Assembly (NCBI RefSeq): GCF_000003815.2 | Contig: NC_049994.1 | Location: 15,855,711 to 15,919,710, forward strand | Length of the DNA stretch: 64,000 nt | Source of the DNA: Branchiostoma floridae | Lineage: Eukaryota; Chordata; Leptocardii; Amphioxiformes; Branchiostomatidae | Reading direction: 5' to 3' | Shown: positions 21,280 to 33,113 of the stretch, one piece after another | Layout of the letters: every line of letters starts with the position of its first letter | Position numbering within the stretch: the first letter of the stretch is position 1 | The notes under the pieces: model-generated | Told to the model about the DNA's origin: nothing | The model's database searches: none | Seen by the model: only the letters and a program-made list of their open reading frames with translations | Made by a program: the position numbers and the translations under genes

Positions 21280-21863
21280 GACAATCATGGTTATGTACAT
21301 GTTGCAAAATACCATAAGTACGGCCTGCCTATAAAGAAATTTGATGTGAGCTTCATGACTCGCGATCCCCATCCCAGCATTGCGATAGACCTGCGCAATA
21401 ACAAATTTATCGTGGGAGAGGAGATACAATCATGTTGTTCCAGCCTGATGGCTCTCTCGTCAGGAGTTTTAGAGGTTTAATCAAAACGCACAGCGTGTTC
21501 ATCCGTGGAGTCGTATCGAACAGATATGGTAATATCCTGTTCATGGACTCCTATAGAAGCGTTAAGGTGTACCATCACTACGGAGACAAGATATCCGAAT
21601 TTGGAACTGTTGGACGCGGCGAAGGCCAACTGAGGACCCCCACGGGTATCTGTATGGACAAATCGGGTCGAATCATCGTCGCTAATCATGGCCACAACCG
21701 TGTAGACATGTTCACAATCGGCGGGAAGTTTGTCCGTACTGTGGTGAACATTACAAACCCGTGGGGCGTCGCCATGGGTCCGGATGGACAGTTGGTGGTG
21801 ACTAACACATTTACATACACTGTAACTATCTTTCCTGATATATATACTCTTCTAGTGCCCTAA
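21280..21863 (+). pseudogene. NHL gene D: truncated, frameshifted fourth copy
   Basis: The sequence encodes the C-terminal two-thirds of an NHL propeller (KYGLPIKKFDVSFMTRD, then LFQPDGSLVRSF, then GHNRVDMFTIGGKFVRTV, ending at TAA 21861). The frame changes at about 21421-21430 because one base is missing relative to genes A-C between the GGA GAG codons and the ATG of the next strand. No cytoplasmic, TM or stalk exon precedes it: the 5' block joins directly into the middle of the propeller at about 21279, indicating a deletion. A non-functional remnant is the simplest reading. Its stop region also differs from the NFPRHMVFP-type ends of A and B. Confidence 0.85.
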
Positions 21864-21892
21864 CTCCCTCCCTCCTTTAGTGAAAGAATGTA

Positions 21893-22012
21893 AGAAGGAA
21901 GGAAGGAAGGAAGGAAGGAAGGAAGGAAGGAAGGAAGGAAGGAAGGAAGGAAGGAAGGAAGGAAGGAAGGAAGGAAGGAAGGAAGGAAGGAAGGAAGGAA
22001 GGAAGGAAGGAA
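21893..22012. repeat. (GGAA)n microsatellite
   Basis: About 30 nearly perfect GGAA/GAAG units follow pseudogene D directly. Confidence 0.98.
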
Positions 22013-22199
22013 GTAGTTGAATGTGTAGTTTGTATTTTTCTTATATGATCTGCACTGTTTTCAGTATTGATGCTTTTTCTTTCTTAAAGAAACAAAAGTG
22101 TATGACAAACATGTGGCTCCATATGCCGCTTCAGCGCAATATAATAATTTAATTCATTCCTTCGTTCGTTCAGTCTTCTTTCTTTATTTCTCAGGGTCA

Positions 22200-22325
22200 G
22201 GATAGGGTTCGGGTTAGGCTTAAACTTAGGCTTGGGGTTGGGGTTGGGGTTGGGGTTAGGGTTAGGGTTAGGGTTAGGGTTTGGGTTAGGGTTAGGTTTG
22301 GGTTAGGGTTTGGGATTGGGTTAGC
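22200..22325. repeat. Interstitial telomere-like TTAGGG array
   Basis: GGGTTA/GGGTTG/GGGTTT hexamers run in one direction with several perfect TTAGGG units near 22254-22290 and degenerate variants (GGGGTT, GGGTTC) at the edges. The metazoan telomere repeat at an internal site suggests an old break repair, fusion or telomerase-primed insertion. Confidence 0.9.
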
Positions 22326-22444
22326 AGTGCGACCCTTCCTTTCAAACCCACCCATACTTCTGCTAGAAAATTATAAAGCCCCACGAGTGTGACCAAGAAG
22401 GTCATAATATTACATTTAATTTCTTTCTTAGTGTGACGCAACTC

Positions 22445-22573
22445 TAATCTCCAAGCAGATTCCTCCGTGGCATAAGACAGTAACATAAGCTGGGGAAGGA
22501 CTTTAGCCGGCAGAGGAGTAAAATTGGCCAAATTTACTCCTCTGCCGGCTAAACTCCTTTTAACGAGAGATTA
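22445..22573. mobile_element. 129-bp MITE with 9-bp target duplication
   Basis: Starts TAATCTCCAAGCAG and ends GAGATTA, with ACGCAACTC duplicated at 22436-22444 and 22574-22582. It contains an internal hairpin (TTTAGCCGGCAGAGGAGTAA inverted at 22535-22556). A 9-bp duplication fits MULE-type elements. Relatives lie at about 60815-60885 and 63828-64000. Confidence 0.85.
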
Positions 22574-22854
22574 ACGCAACTCTCCCTTCTCGGCTGTACC
22601 TGAAACCCCAAGCAGTGTCGGCGCAAGTACCTCGTGTAACGAGGGGACAAATATTCCCTAACAGGGATGAACCAAGAGGGAAGGAGGGGTGGGGTATAAT
22701 CGTTTTATTCAAGTCAACAGCTCAATCAGCCCTCCACTATATTTTGTTTTGCGCACTTCCGTCGATTTTTGGGGGGGTGCAAGTTAGTCGATCGTTATAA
22801 ATGTTACCATTCTTTTGGTGCAACTATTTCATTTTCATTATCGTACTATTTGAT

Positions 22855-23066
22855 TACTGTAAATGCAGAAATTTTCGCGGTGGATTATTGTTCGCGGTTT
22901 TCGCGACGACTACTTTACCGCGAAGTTAAATCCAACGCGAACATTTTTCTATTAAGGTATTAGACTGCAGTAGATGGTGTTATCGCGAAATTAAATCCAC
23001 CGCGAAAAGTCATTTTTCCCGCTACCGCGAAATTAAATCCCCGCGAACTTAAATGCATTTGCAGTA
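22855..23066. mobile_element. Palindromic GCGGTGG MITE, copy 1
   Basis: TACTGTAAATGCAG at the left and inverted TGCATTTGCAGTA at the right enclose several GCGGTGGAT / ATCCACCGC hairpin words. Two further copies lie at 62555-62772 and 63011-63222. It lies about 300 bp upstream of the P1 start codon. Confidence 0.85.
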
Positions 23067-23363
23067 TTCTCCCTTCCGCGGTGCTAGCTGGATCGCCCTG
23101 CGGTCTTTGCTATTCAGTGACACGGTAATCTGCTTAGCTCTATGTCAGTGACACGGAACTGATGTGGTACGAAAGGGGATCAGCAAACCTGGTCAGTCCT
23201 TTGATTCTGTCTGGTAAGCCCTTTCGCATTCACCACGTGGCGGCCTGGTAACCCCCAAACACACCCGCATACTCTCCTCTTTAGATCATGAATAAGGCGC
23301 ATAAATTATAAGACCCCGTGGCGCGGACAGCCCACTTCATTCACAAGCTTTTATACACCAGCC

Positions 23364-26300
23364 ATGGACGCGACAACAGGAGAGCCGAAATCCCAGATGA
23401 CATCGTCCACTGTTGGTCTCGTGATGAAAGAAGGAAGACCGCCACCTGAAGAAGAAACATCTCAGGTAGGTGCTGATATTGTTTCTTGCTTGTCGACACC
23501 ATCATCATCATCGCGGGCTGCTTGCCCGGACCAAGTCTACTCTTTCTCTCCAGACTGTTCTGTCCTCGACCCGCAACCCTAGATCACAAGCAAGCTGGTC
23601 TATGTATATAGGTTAGTCGAGGTCGCCCAGCATGTGTATACCCGTGTGCTGGCTTCCACAGTTTGAGTTCACTAGCAAGCTCACAACACCAGTCGCCACT
23701 CGATATTATTTTCTCCACGCAATCGGATTGGGGACTGTGATAAGGTACTTAGTGATCACGCATTTATAAGCTATTACCTGTGCAGATATATGCTGAATAT
23801 GTATCATAACTTTCACGAGCCAATTTCCAATCTAGAATATTCAGTTTTCAAGAGGTCGGTGTAAGGCGCGATCCAACATTTTGCTAAGGTTGTTGTTGAA
23901 CACCTCACTGGTATGACATAACTATCACTTTAAACACCGATCTTATCACAATGTAGGACAAGCAATTTACAAGTATATCAATCGTTTCAACAGCCTTAAG
24001 GTGTTGAAATGCAAAACCAATTTTCCTTATTTTAACACGTTAGTCTTGGGGAGCATTTTTGTTCGGAGGATATGTGTTTAGCCACAGTCGACGCTGCAGA
24101 GCTGATATCAATTAGGATTTTACCATGGTCAATATCAACCGAAGGAGGCAACATACATATATATATACGTGTTTGAAAATAGGTCAGAGACTGGGCTTAA
24201 AATGGATGTATTTTGCATCGCAAGGCCAGGTGGTTCACCACAATACTAGCGGCACGTTACTGCTTGCACTCTGATCTTACATGACTCTCGACAAGCGATT
24301 TACATGTATCCATCGTATCAACTGGTGTTCAAAGTCCATAGCTTATTTCCTTGTTTTAAGAACGAGACAACAATCGAGAGTTGCTGTTTTTTCTACGTGC
24401 ATGTTTGAAAACGGGTCAGGGCTGGTATTTACGTGTTCTGCATCGCTAATGTTTGGTTGAGCACAATACTGGCAGCACATATCCACTTACAAACCAACTT
24501 TACCATAAATCCGGTGAAGTCATTTGTCAGTAACGCTAGTTTACTTTTATCCACAAGGGAATCTATATTCATTGTTAAAAACGGGACATTTATTCACCAT
24601 CAAGTCGACGGATGGTGGGTTCAAACTACAATATCTTAAAACTATCGTAATTGGAAATCACTGTCCGTCGACGTGATATTCCCTTGCCATGTTTTGAATA
24701 TAATTGATATAGTTTACCCATGGATAAAGGTGAACTAACGTTACGATTCACATCAACAGCTTTTATGTTTTCAGTATGTTAAGAACAAGGTAGAATTTTC
24801 TATTCGGGCGCTGCGTGTTAGTAAGCAGGTCAGGCTGGGGTATGTCACGCAGCGAGCCACGCACGTACGGATCAGGTGTGCTACGTGTGAAAGGCTCACC
24901 TGATGAACAACAAAGGGACTGTTATCGTAGTGAGGGCAGACAGATTCTCTGAAAGGACGCGTTTATAGCTCGCTTAACTGGTCCTTTTCAACTTTCATGA
25001 ATGGATTTAATGATTGTTGTTGTTAATCGCTTCTTGTGTATGAGGTAGTAGCAGTGTGTATGGTTATAAAAACACAAAAGTAGCAAAACTGTTACCCCGA
25101 CGGTTGATAAGGAAGGCTACACTTTTTTCAATGTAATTTTCTAAACTCCATTGCTCATAGCTCGCTTAATTGGTCCTTTTCAGCTTTCATGAATGAATTT
25201 AAAGATTGTTGTTGTTATTCGTTTCTTGTGTATGAGGTAGTAGCAGTGGGTATGAGCAAAAGAACACAGAAATACCAAAGCAAATGTGAAAGAATCGCCT
25301 GATTAACAACAAAAGAGCTGAAATCTTAGTGAGGATAGACCGATCCCCACAAAAGAAGCATTTAGCCGGCCTAATCGAGCCTTTTCAACTTTCGTGAATG
25401 AATTTAATGGTTCTTGTTGTTAGTCACTATTTGTGTATGTGCTAGTAGCAGTGAGTATAAGGCAAGAAATCAGAAATGGTGAAATCGTTTCCCCGACGGT
25501 TGAGAAGGAAGGCGGACATACCGGTTCTCTCAAAGGACTCGCTTAGGTCACTTCATTGATCCTTTTCAACTTTCATGAATGGATTTAAAGATTGTTGTTG
25601 TTGGTCGCTTCTTGTGATAGAGCTAGTAGCAGTGAGTATATTGTTATAAAGCAAGAAATCAGAAATGATAAAATTGTTACCCACGACGGTTGGCAAGGAA
25701 GGTTACAATCTTTTTAACGTAATTTTCTACACTTCATAACATCAATTTGTCCCTGGTTTGTCATTTTCAACTATCGTGAATAAATTAAGGAATTGTTGCT
25801 TCTGTGTCTTGCAATGAGACAGTGTTTAAAATCATATTTACTCTGTACAAGATTTCCATCATCTTAAACCTTTTGCAGCGCCCAATGACACCTACCCATG
25901 CGGGAGACAAAATAACCAAATAAACGTCCTTGAAAATAGACCACTTTCGAACACGACGGTTCACTGAAAGAAAAAAGAAGGGAGGGGAATAAACATCCAC
26001 CGGGTGTTCAAACAAATTTGGGCAGAAGTCCTCCAGAGACATTTGTTTTGTCTAGTAGAGCGTGGCCGGTAATACGCCCTATGACGTAACGCACCTGTTA
26101 TGCAATTGCCAAGCAGATATAGGGTAGCAAAGCGTAACCTAATATATGGATGCCATGTTTATCGGGCGCGCAATGTTGGGGTGGATGTGCTTTTAAAGTC
26201 GAAAATTAACCTCTATTACATCCCCCAGGCCCCTCGTTCCGATGTGCGGTGGTACCAAATACAGGACCTGTGGGTATAACTTTACGGGACGGTCGCCATA

Positions 26301-29300
26301 TTGGATCAGGCTATACGTTCCATCAACATGGCGTCGATAGAACATGATAGCTATAACCGCTGTTCCCCCCAGCCCCCCGTTCCGATGTCCGATGGTACCA
26401 GAGACATAATGGGGACCTGTGTTCTGGCTTGAAAGGTCGTCACATTGGATCTATACGTTCCACCAACATGGCGACAATAGAACATGATAGCTATAACCTC
26501 TGTTCCCCCCCAGGTCCCTCGTTCCGATGTGGGTCTTATTGTCCGGGACGGTCACCATCTTAGATCTTTACTTTCTAAGACGATAGAACCTGATAGCTAC
26601 AACCTCTGTTCCCCCCAGGTCCCTCGTCCCGATGTCCGATGGTACGAGAGACAGGACCTGTGGGCGTGGCTGTTCGGGATGGTTTTCATTGGCGGGCTGA
26701 TCGGAGCCATCTTCGGACTGGGCAGCTACAGGTGAATCTTAATGTCGACTAAGGCCTAGGTCGCAATTCCCAACCCGGTAACCGACCGGGTAGCTTTTGG
26801 AAACGAAAAATATGATAAGAAAGGCAACAAAACACACTTTTCTAAAAGTCAGGAGCATAAGTTGTGACTGTATATTCCCTGGTAAACAGTTTCATTTTTC
26901 GTTTCATACAACTGATTTTAAGAAACTCGATACCTGGAGTAGATGATTTGGCTGTATTGCTAACTATCTATTCTAAGAAAGATAAATATTTACATAAAAG
27001 ATTGATTATAAAAAGTAATAAGAGTAATTATGAAAGATACTCACGTTTAGCCACACCCAGTTGTATTTTAAAATTCTACCGACTACACGATCTAGGATTA
27101 TAATAGCTCTTAAAAGAACTATTATCCTAGATCGTGTAGTCGGTAGAATTTTATCATCTCTTCTATATGCCTACTTTGTACTTTATACACTAAGGTTATA
27201 ACGCTTTTTATCATCTGCCTTTAGGGGTTGGTACGCACCCGTAGGTTTCGCCTATAACGTTACCAACACGACCAGAGAGCGATTTCTACCCGAGCCGTAC
27301 ATACTGGAACCGGGGGTGAAGGGGAGACAACACCCTGACTCAGGTAAGTCATTTATTTGCCGTTTTTGATGTGTTTTCTGATGGCTATTGTAGTCTACAT
27401 TGCATTTTGTTAGATGGAAAATGTGCAGTCAAATTAACAACCTCTATATAAGGACCCCCTGACTAAAGTGACCACTTTTTGGTCTGTTATACAATTCATC
27501 CCTTTGGCACAAGCATCCTGTATATAGTTACCACTTGACTGTCTGCTGGGTGGTCTTCTTTGGCAGGTTTGACTCAACTTGAATGCGGAAGCCACCATAA
27601 TACTACACAACACTCAGAAAAAAATGATGTATTAATAGAAAGCCGACATCTGTCTTAAGTTTTATGTATACACGGTTGCACTTAAGTAAGCATTTAAGTG
27701 AAAAGAAATGAAAAAGAAAGTTTGAGATTTCTTAATGCTCTCCTAGCCACATGCATACAATTACAGAACCCCCGGTTTGATGTCATTTGAGTGCATAGTA
27801 TGACATGATTTCTGTTGCTCCCTCTAGCCGGCCGCTGGTACTTTTGGAAGCTCCGCCCAGAACTGGTGACTCCATGGACTCAAACGTTTGTATGGGCCTG
27901 TTACACCGTCCATCAGCTGCTAGCCTGGTGGCTCTTGTACCTGGCACAGGTGAACAAACAGGTAAGATAGTCTTAACGCCAAAATGTACGTACGCCAGCT
28001 CTCGAATAATTAGTACAGACACTATCTTTACGTACCTGCAGGAACATAAATTATATATATATTTGTATACTGTACGTTTAAACAATCTATTTCTAACTGT
28101 TTCATTTCCCAACAGTCACAGAAGGGTAAGAAGTACTCCACACGGCTGAGTAAGTACAACTGGGCAGCTATGGCCGTGCACACCTTCTTCCACCTGATGC
28201 ACCTGGCGCAGACTCACCTGACGTACGACGCTACAGCACAGGTGAGAGAGATTCTAAACGGATCCTTCTAAATTAGCTATAGAATATAATCTAAACTTTT
28301 TAGCAATGGCGTGACCATGGTAGAGAGGACGTATTGTTGTGGAATTGTCCATAACGTTTTAACTATTATGGAAATGTGACAAGAATCTTAGCGTGACTAA
28401 AATCGCGCTCCTAGGCCCTACAATTGCCGCCACCTCTCAATAAGATTGTGTAAACACAGGCTGACAAGAATCTCATGAAGATGCTTATGTGGTCGAGTAT
28501 CAACCTTTTGATGTCAGGAGGGTTCATACGCACGTTTTGTCACATTTGAACCATTCATTCATCCATTCATTCATTAATTCATTACTCCAGTCATTCATCA
28601 ATACATCCATTCATTCATTCATCCTTCAATTCATTCATTCATGTAGTCGTTCGTTCATTTATGTATTTTCCAACTACTTTCAGGACGTGACAATCGGTAG
28701 TTCCCAAGGCTCGGTTATCGTGGCCCTGCTGTTCGTTATGATCATAGAGTTCCGGGACAGGGGTGTGTTCTTCGGCTGGCCTAATGTCAAAAGCACAGGT
28801 AAATCTTTTCATCATTCTTTCCAAAAAAAATGTTGTTATACCCACTTACCAATAATCATGTACGCCTTCCTTGTTTGCCACAAGTCTACAATTCCAATTG
28901 TAAGTTATTGAAACTGTGATTGGTATTAAAGTAAGACTTGCTTACACACTTAAGCCATCGTCAGGGAAACTGATCCACTCAGCTGTCACGTGATCTGACG
29001 AGAGCCTGATGTTGGTAGCAATCAAAGCTGCGGAGACGTTTGTGTCTTCCTTCTGACCAGTTAGCTGAGCAACGCATGTGATTCGTTCCTTTCGCTTTAT
29101 TCACCCCTGGCGGCCAGCCTATCACGTCGCCGTTTACGGCCAAGAGGCAAGGTGATTGGCTGGTGAGCTAACGATTAGATTAGCAAATTTGTGACGGGGT
29201 CCTGGGTTGATTTTAACTCCGGCCTTGCCCACAAAAATACCTCAGTAGCCGCAGGGAGTCCAACGGGGCCACGTAGGAGGTCAAATAACTGCTGCCGGCT

Positions 29301-31517
29301 CACACTAAAAGGGCAGTTGCGTAATGGGGCGCATTTACACACGAAATAGAAAACGTTCACAATCCAAAACATACAGGCTCAGAGTCGACACCTTCCGTGA
29401 CCACGCAGCACAGGTTATATCGTACTGCCTCTGAAAGAAGGCTTTTTACCTCTCCTTCAACAAGTTTTTTTTCGTACTACATGTACTTTATGTACCCGCG
29501 CATGAATACTGTGTTCTGCTCATCATCATCGCGTGACTTGTTCGCACACCGCCCCTTACGGGGTGACATACCCTTTCGCTGGCTAATTACAAGACGGGCT
29601 AAAGGTTTGTGTTCTGCTACCAAGGAATAACACAAATCTCTACATTTTCCTTCTGTTGCTTCTAGATAAAGTAGGAAAAGCTATGCGGTCCCGGTCACGT
29701 GATTCGGTGAGCTTCATCCGGAAGTACCACGGGTACCTCATCATGTGGGCGGCGGTCTACACCTTCTGGTATCATCCAATGGAAAACACGCTGGGTCACG
29801 TGATGGGGTTCTTCCACACCTGGATTCTGATGCTGCAAGGAAGCCTCTTCTACACTGATCTTCATCTCAACAGGTACGTTCTGACACTTTAGGGCATGTT
29901 GATTCGATTAAATGGAAAGCATCCTTCTGGAAGCCCAAACCTGATGCTAGCGTACGAATAGTTGTCTTTATCACGAATCTGAGTGGTCAATAAGGCTGAA
30001 CAAGACTAAATATCAGGTTGGCGAATGGCTGAAGGATAATCTATGTAAAACTTTATATTTGGGACCGCAATGTTCCTAGCTGCAATTCAAAGGGAACCAG
30101 TCAGTATTGCCCTGAAGACGATGACAAACGGTCACCGGCTTTTGAGATATATGTGGTTGTGAATATAGGATTTTGTTGTTCATGCTTGTAAATAATTTTC
30201 AGATACTGGCGCTTCACCCTGGAGGTTTGGGTGACCCTACACGTCTTGTTTGCAATTAGCCGATGTCATGTTTGCAATTAGCTGATACTTTCTTTGCAAT
30301 GGGCCTTGGATATGGATCAGCAATAAAGTTATTTTCATGCTATTATTCTGCCATCAGATACTGGCGCTTCACCCTGGAGGTCTGGGTGACCCTACACGGC
30401 GGGCTGGTGGCCTGGCAGACCGGCGGGCCGGACCAGATGGGGACCAAGCTGTGGCCCATGTTCCTGTTCGGCTTCCTCACGCTCATAGTGCTGACTCAGG
30501 TACGATAATTAAAGATGTAGTGTTTTCTAAACAAATGTTTCTTATCCGACAGCAGGGAAATCTACAAAATGTAAACATTTGACCGACTTTTCGTTGAGTT
30601 CTAGTATAATGAGTGATACTTTTCTTCACTAAGGAAATGATTCTGCATCAGACTCGATACTAAACACAGATAACTTTTTATTCTAAACGCCCGTCTCAGT
30701 TGATATTCTATATCTATCTCTTTTGAGTTCGTGTTTCTTTCGTCATGCAGTTACCCAAAAAGTTCCTTTAACGTGCTGTAAACAAGATTGAGATTTTTAA
30801 CATCTCTGGCAATTAAAGCGCACGAAATGTCGGAATAGAAACAATACCTCCACACGCATTCTTATTGCCGAGCTAAAACGTGTCGTCCTTGTGATCTGTC
30901 TATATTGTTCTTATTTTAACTTTATCCCATACCCTATACAGCTGTACGGCCTACCCTTCTGGAAGCACCTCCCGGCCTGGTCACGAGGTATCCCGGCCCT
31001 GCTCTACGCCGGAGTACTGCTCTACTGCTACAGCTGGATCCCTGACGCAAACGGGCGGCCATGGACCCGCCTGCACGAACCCTTCCTCATCCCTCTCAAC
31101 CAGTACCTCTTCCCATTGGTCATATGTGGTCTTGTGACCTTTGGCCTGTACATCGAACGTAAACTGACCAATAGGAAAGCAGGATACAGTTTGAGTAATC
31201 TAGCGAGGGCGGGGTATCTCTTCGCTTCTGTGTGCATGTATGTGGTCATTGTTGTGCTTTCGTGGGCGCTGGAGTATTTTGACGTACCTATTCCAGGGCC
31301 AGCGATGATGTTTGCGCATGTGCCGGTGTTTATATTGTTCTCTGTGATCTCTGCCTTCTTCGTGAAAAGACTGGTAGAAGTCCCGAATGAGAGTGGGAGG
31401 GTCAGTCCGGATTTGGGGGGTGAGATTCCGGGAAAGGGAATTCCCGGAACGTTCCAGGTGAGCGTGATAGAACTGGAACATGGGCAGATGCAGTTTAAGG
31501 AATCCACCTTGAAGTGA
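23364..31517 (+). CDS. P1: His-rich multi-pass membrane protein, unknown family
   Basis: Nine coding exons: 23364-23465, 26619-26731, 27225-27343, 27828-27961, 28116-28241, 28684-28798, 29666-29873, 30358-30499, 30942-31517 (544 aa). All are GT-AG and in phase, and internal exon lengths equal those of paralogue P2. About 12 hydrophobic segments are seen: one in exon 2 (WLFGMVFIGGLIGAIFGLG), one each in exons 4-6, two in exon 7, two in exon 8 and four in exon 9. The loop after TM1 carries NVTNTT sequons and is probably extracellular or lumenal. Conserved histidines cluster in or near membrane segments (exon 5 HTFFHLMHLAQTH; exon 7 WYHPMENTLGHVMGFFHTW; exon 8 LHGG). I do not recognise the family; a distant link to DUF716/TMEM45 proteins could be tested but is not claimed. 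The C terminus carries GEIPGKGIPG, echoed in P2. An AATAAA lies at 32481. Confidence 0.85.
23466..26618. other. P1 intron 1: decayed foldback and about 180-bp repeats
   Basis: About 24500-24745 holds a decayed relative of the 37442-37615 foldback, ending in GGATAAAGGTGAACTAACGT. About 24990-25740 holds four diverged copies (near 25000, 25185, 25395, 25570) of a unit with TTCAACTTTCATGAATG, GATTGTTGTTGTT and GAGGTAGTAGCAGTG. No open frame with splice signals or family similarity is seen. Confidence 0.7.
26220..26618 (+). pseudogene. Three relic copies of P1 exon 2 with acceptor
   Basis: Acceptor-plus-exon starts recur at about 26225 (CCTCGTTCCGATGTGCGGTG), 26371 (CCGTTCCGATGTCCGATGG) and 26510 (CAGGTCCCTCGTTCCGATGT) before the real exon at 26619. 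Between them is a repeated CCATCAACATGGCG/ATAGAACATGATAGCTATAA unit. Each relic breaks down within about 60 bp of the acceptor. A matching unit on the minus strand at 44919-44995 shows the array predates the P1/P2 duplication. Confidence 0.8.
27070..27152. repeat. Near-perfect 34-bp inverted repeat in P1 intron 2
   Basis: AAAATTCTACCGACTACACG (27070 onward) continues through ATCTAGGAT to 27106 and returns inverted from 27119 to 27152, with only a 3-base length difference and a 12-base loop. The arms would form a long hairpin. It could be a very short foldback transposon. No target duplication is obvious. Confidence 0.85.
28549..28665. repeat. CATT tetranucleotide microsatellite
   Basis: Imperfect (CATT)n with CATC variants lies in P1 intron 5, just upstream of the exon 6 acceptor at 28683. 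Frames through it are low-complexity and not coding. Confidence 0.85.
30192..30243 (+). pseudogene. Relic of P1 exon 8 acceptor and exon start
   Basis: TTTTCAGATACTGGCGCTTC and the next 30 bases repeat the acceptor and first 42 bases of the real exon 8 at 30358 with one clear change, then stop abruptly. Splicing to this copy would run out of frame, so it is a duplicated exon fragment and a possible decoy acceptor. Confidence 0.85.
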
Positions 31518-31545
31518 TCTGACCTTGCCAAGAAAAACACGGGAT

Positions 31546-31815
31546 AGTGTGGTGTAAACTGTAGGGTGTTTGGACCAGACTGACCCAGAGATCCTGGGTT
31601 CGAATTCTGTCATGCTACCGATCTTGTGCCTTTGGGAAAGGCACTTAACACGACTTTCCTCACTCCACCCAGTTGTAAAATTGGGCACCTGACTTTGTTT
31701 GGTGAGTTAAAAGGCGATTGAAGGAGAGGGTTGGGCTCTGCCTTACAAGTCACAGTGGATGATAGACCCGACCCCCACCCCCTCCTTATAGCCTTACAAA
31801 GGCTATGGGACACTA
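31546..31815 (+). mobile_element. tRNA-derived SINE-like sequence
   Basis: A pol III B-box-like GGGTTCGAATTCT at about 31598 is followed by GCACTTAACACGACTTTCCT and CACTCCACCCAGTTGTAAA, a body also seen inverted near 45042-45085. It lies about 30 bp after the P1 stop and so is part of its 3' UTR. The A box is not clear, and the 3' end merges into a CTATGGGACACTATA tract. Confidence 0.6.
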
Positions 31816-33113
31816 TACCTCCATTTTTTAGATGCCCGAAACATGGGATTTAACAATCCCCTACAAAGTTTCTAAGCTGTTATCTAAACATTCCATTGAC
31901 CTTAAGTATGTAATCTGTACTTGTATTGAATTTGTTCTGCTAGCACAGTGTAGTGACGCTGAAGAAGAATGGTGGATGTTACTCTAAAGTTCTAAACGTC
32001 CGGAAGTGAATATCCGTTTTTTATCCAGTTGTAGAGATTGAATTGTATTTGAATATGTAATCTGTTATTCATGAAAGATGGATAGGATTGCAACATGTAA
32101 AGGCATTGTGCCATGTACATATCTGTGATTCTGTGTATATATTTTACGCATTCTGCAATGTATAGTTTTGCCTTATGTTTTGTTTTGTGTAGTCATATAT
32201 CTATATATAACGTTATCAATCTATTTATGTACATATATTTGTATCTACGTTGTATTTATCATCGGGTATTTGTCCTCCAATTATACTGTTCGATAGATGA
32301 TGTTTGACTTTATATTTGGGTTGTACGGTTTACCATAACTATGTACATACAATTATATAGATCACAAAGAATGAAATATATAACATGTCATTTCCTCATG
32401 TAAATTAACTTGGATGATATTCTGTAATAGTAAACATCACACATTACCGAGTATTACCAAGAATGCACTACAATTTAATGAATAAAAGAAAACAACACAT
32501 TTTACAAGTCACTTGATGAAGTATTGTACAGATATGTCCTCTATCACTGTTTATGGATTGTAATGTACGCAACATATTTAACAGATAACCTTATGCATTT
32601 TTACAAAATTGTATGAAAAAAAGTCCCCTGTCACTGAATTGGTGAGGTGCAGTATGAAAACAATGTTACGTCGCTACTATTTCGACGGACAAAAATTCGA
32701 TAAGTCGTGAGTTCAATCCCCGGCCGATTCATACCAAGTCATTTTAAAATAGTACATGCTGCTTTCTCTGCACATTTTTGCTAACTTTTGTCCAACCGAG
32801 CTAAGTAAAGGTCACAACAGAGACAGAACATACATATAGTCCATGATAGACTTAGTTCGGTTTCTTCTCGCTTCTTGGTAATGGTAAAAATGTAGGTTTG
32901 CATGAGTTTAGCAAAAGTCGGTTTGTCAAAGCGCATAAGGAACATAAATTGTCAGTGTTACTCGTATGTGTAAATGAGGGAATCTGCTTTCTATTAGCTA
33001 AATATGGTATTTCTATCATTAACATGTATGGTACAATCAACAATGAAGTGCACTTCATCTTCTACCCTGTTTGAGGTACAAAATTAACATATTACTACTT
33101 ATTAGTTCTTAGA
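31816..33113. other. 3' region between convergent P1 and P2
   Basis: AT-rich sequence with a dispersed repeat at about 31935-32060 (GTGACGCTGAAGAAGA, ATATCCGTTTTTTATCCAGT) shared with 50725-50760 and 60480-60690. AATAAA at 32481 is a candidate P1 polyadenylation signal. A second B-box-like word (GAGTTCAATCCCCGGCC, about 32709) may be an old SINE. No coding exon is seen. Confidence 0.6.

Noticed and set aside
28489-28911. 140-aa frame over P1 exon 6
   Set aside because: Starts in a CATT microsatellite and reads past the real donor; only 28684-28798 is exon.
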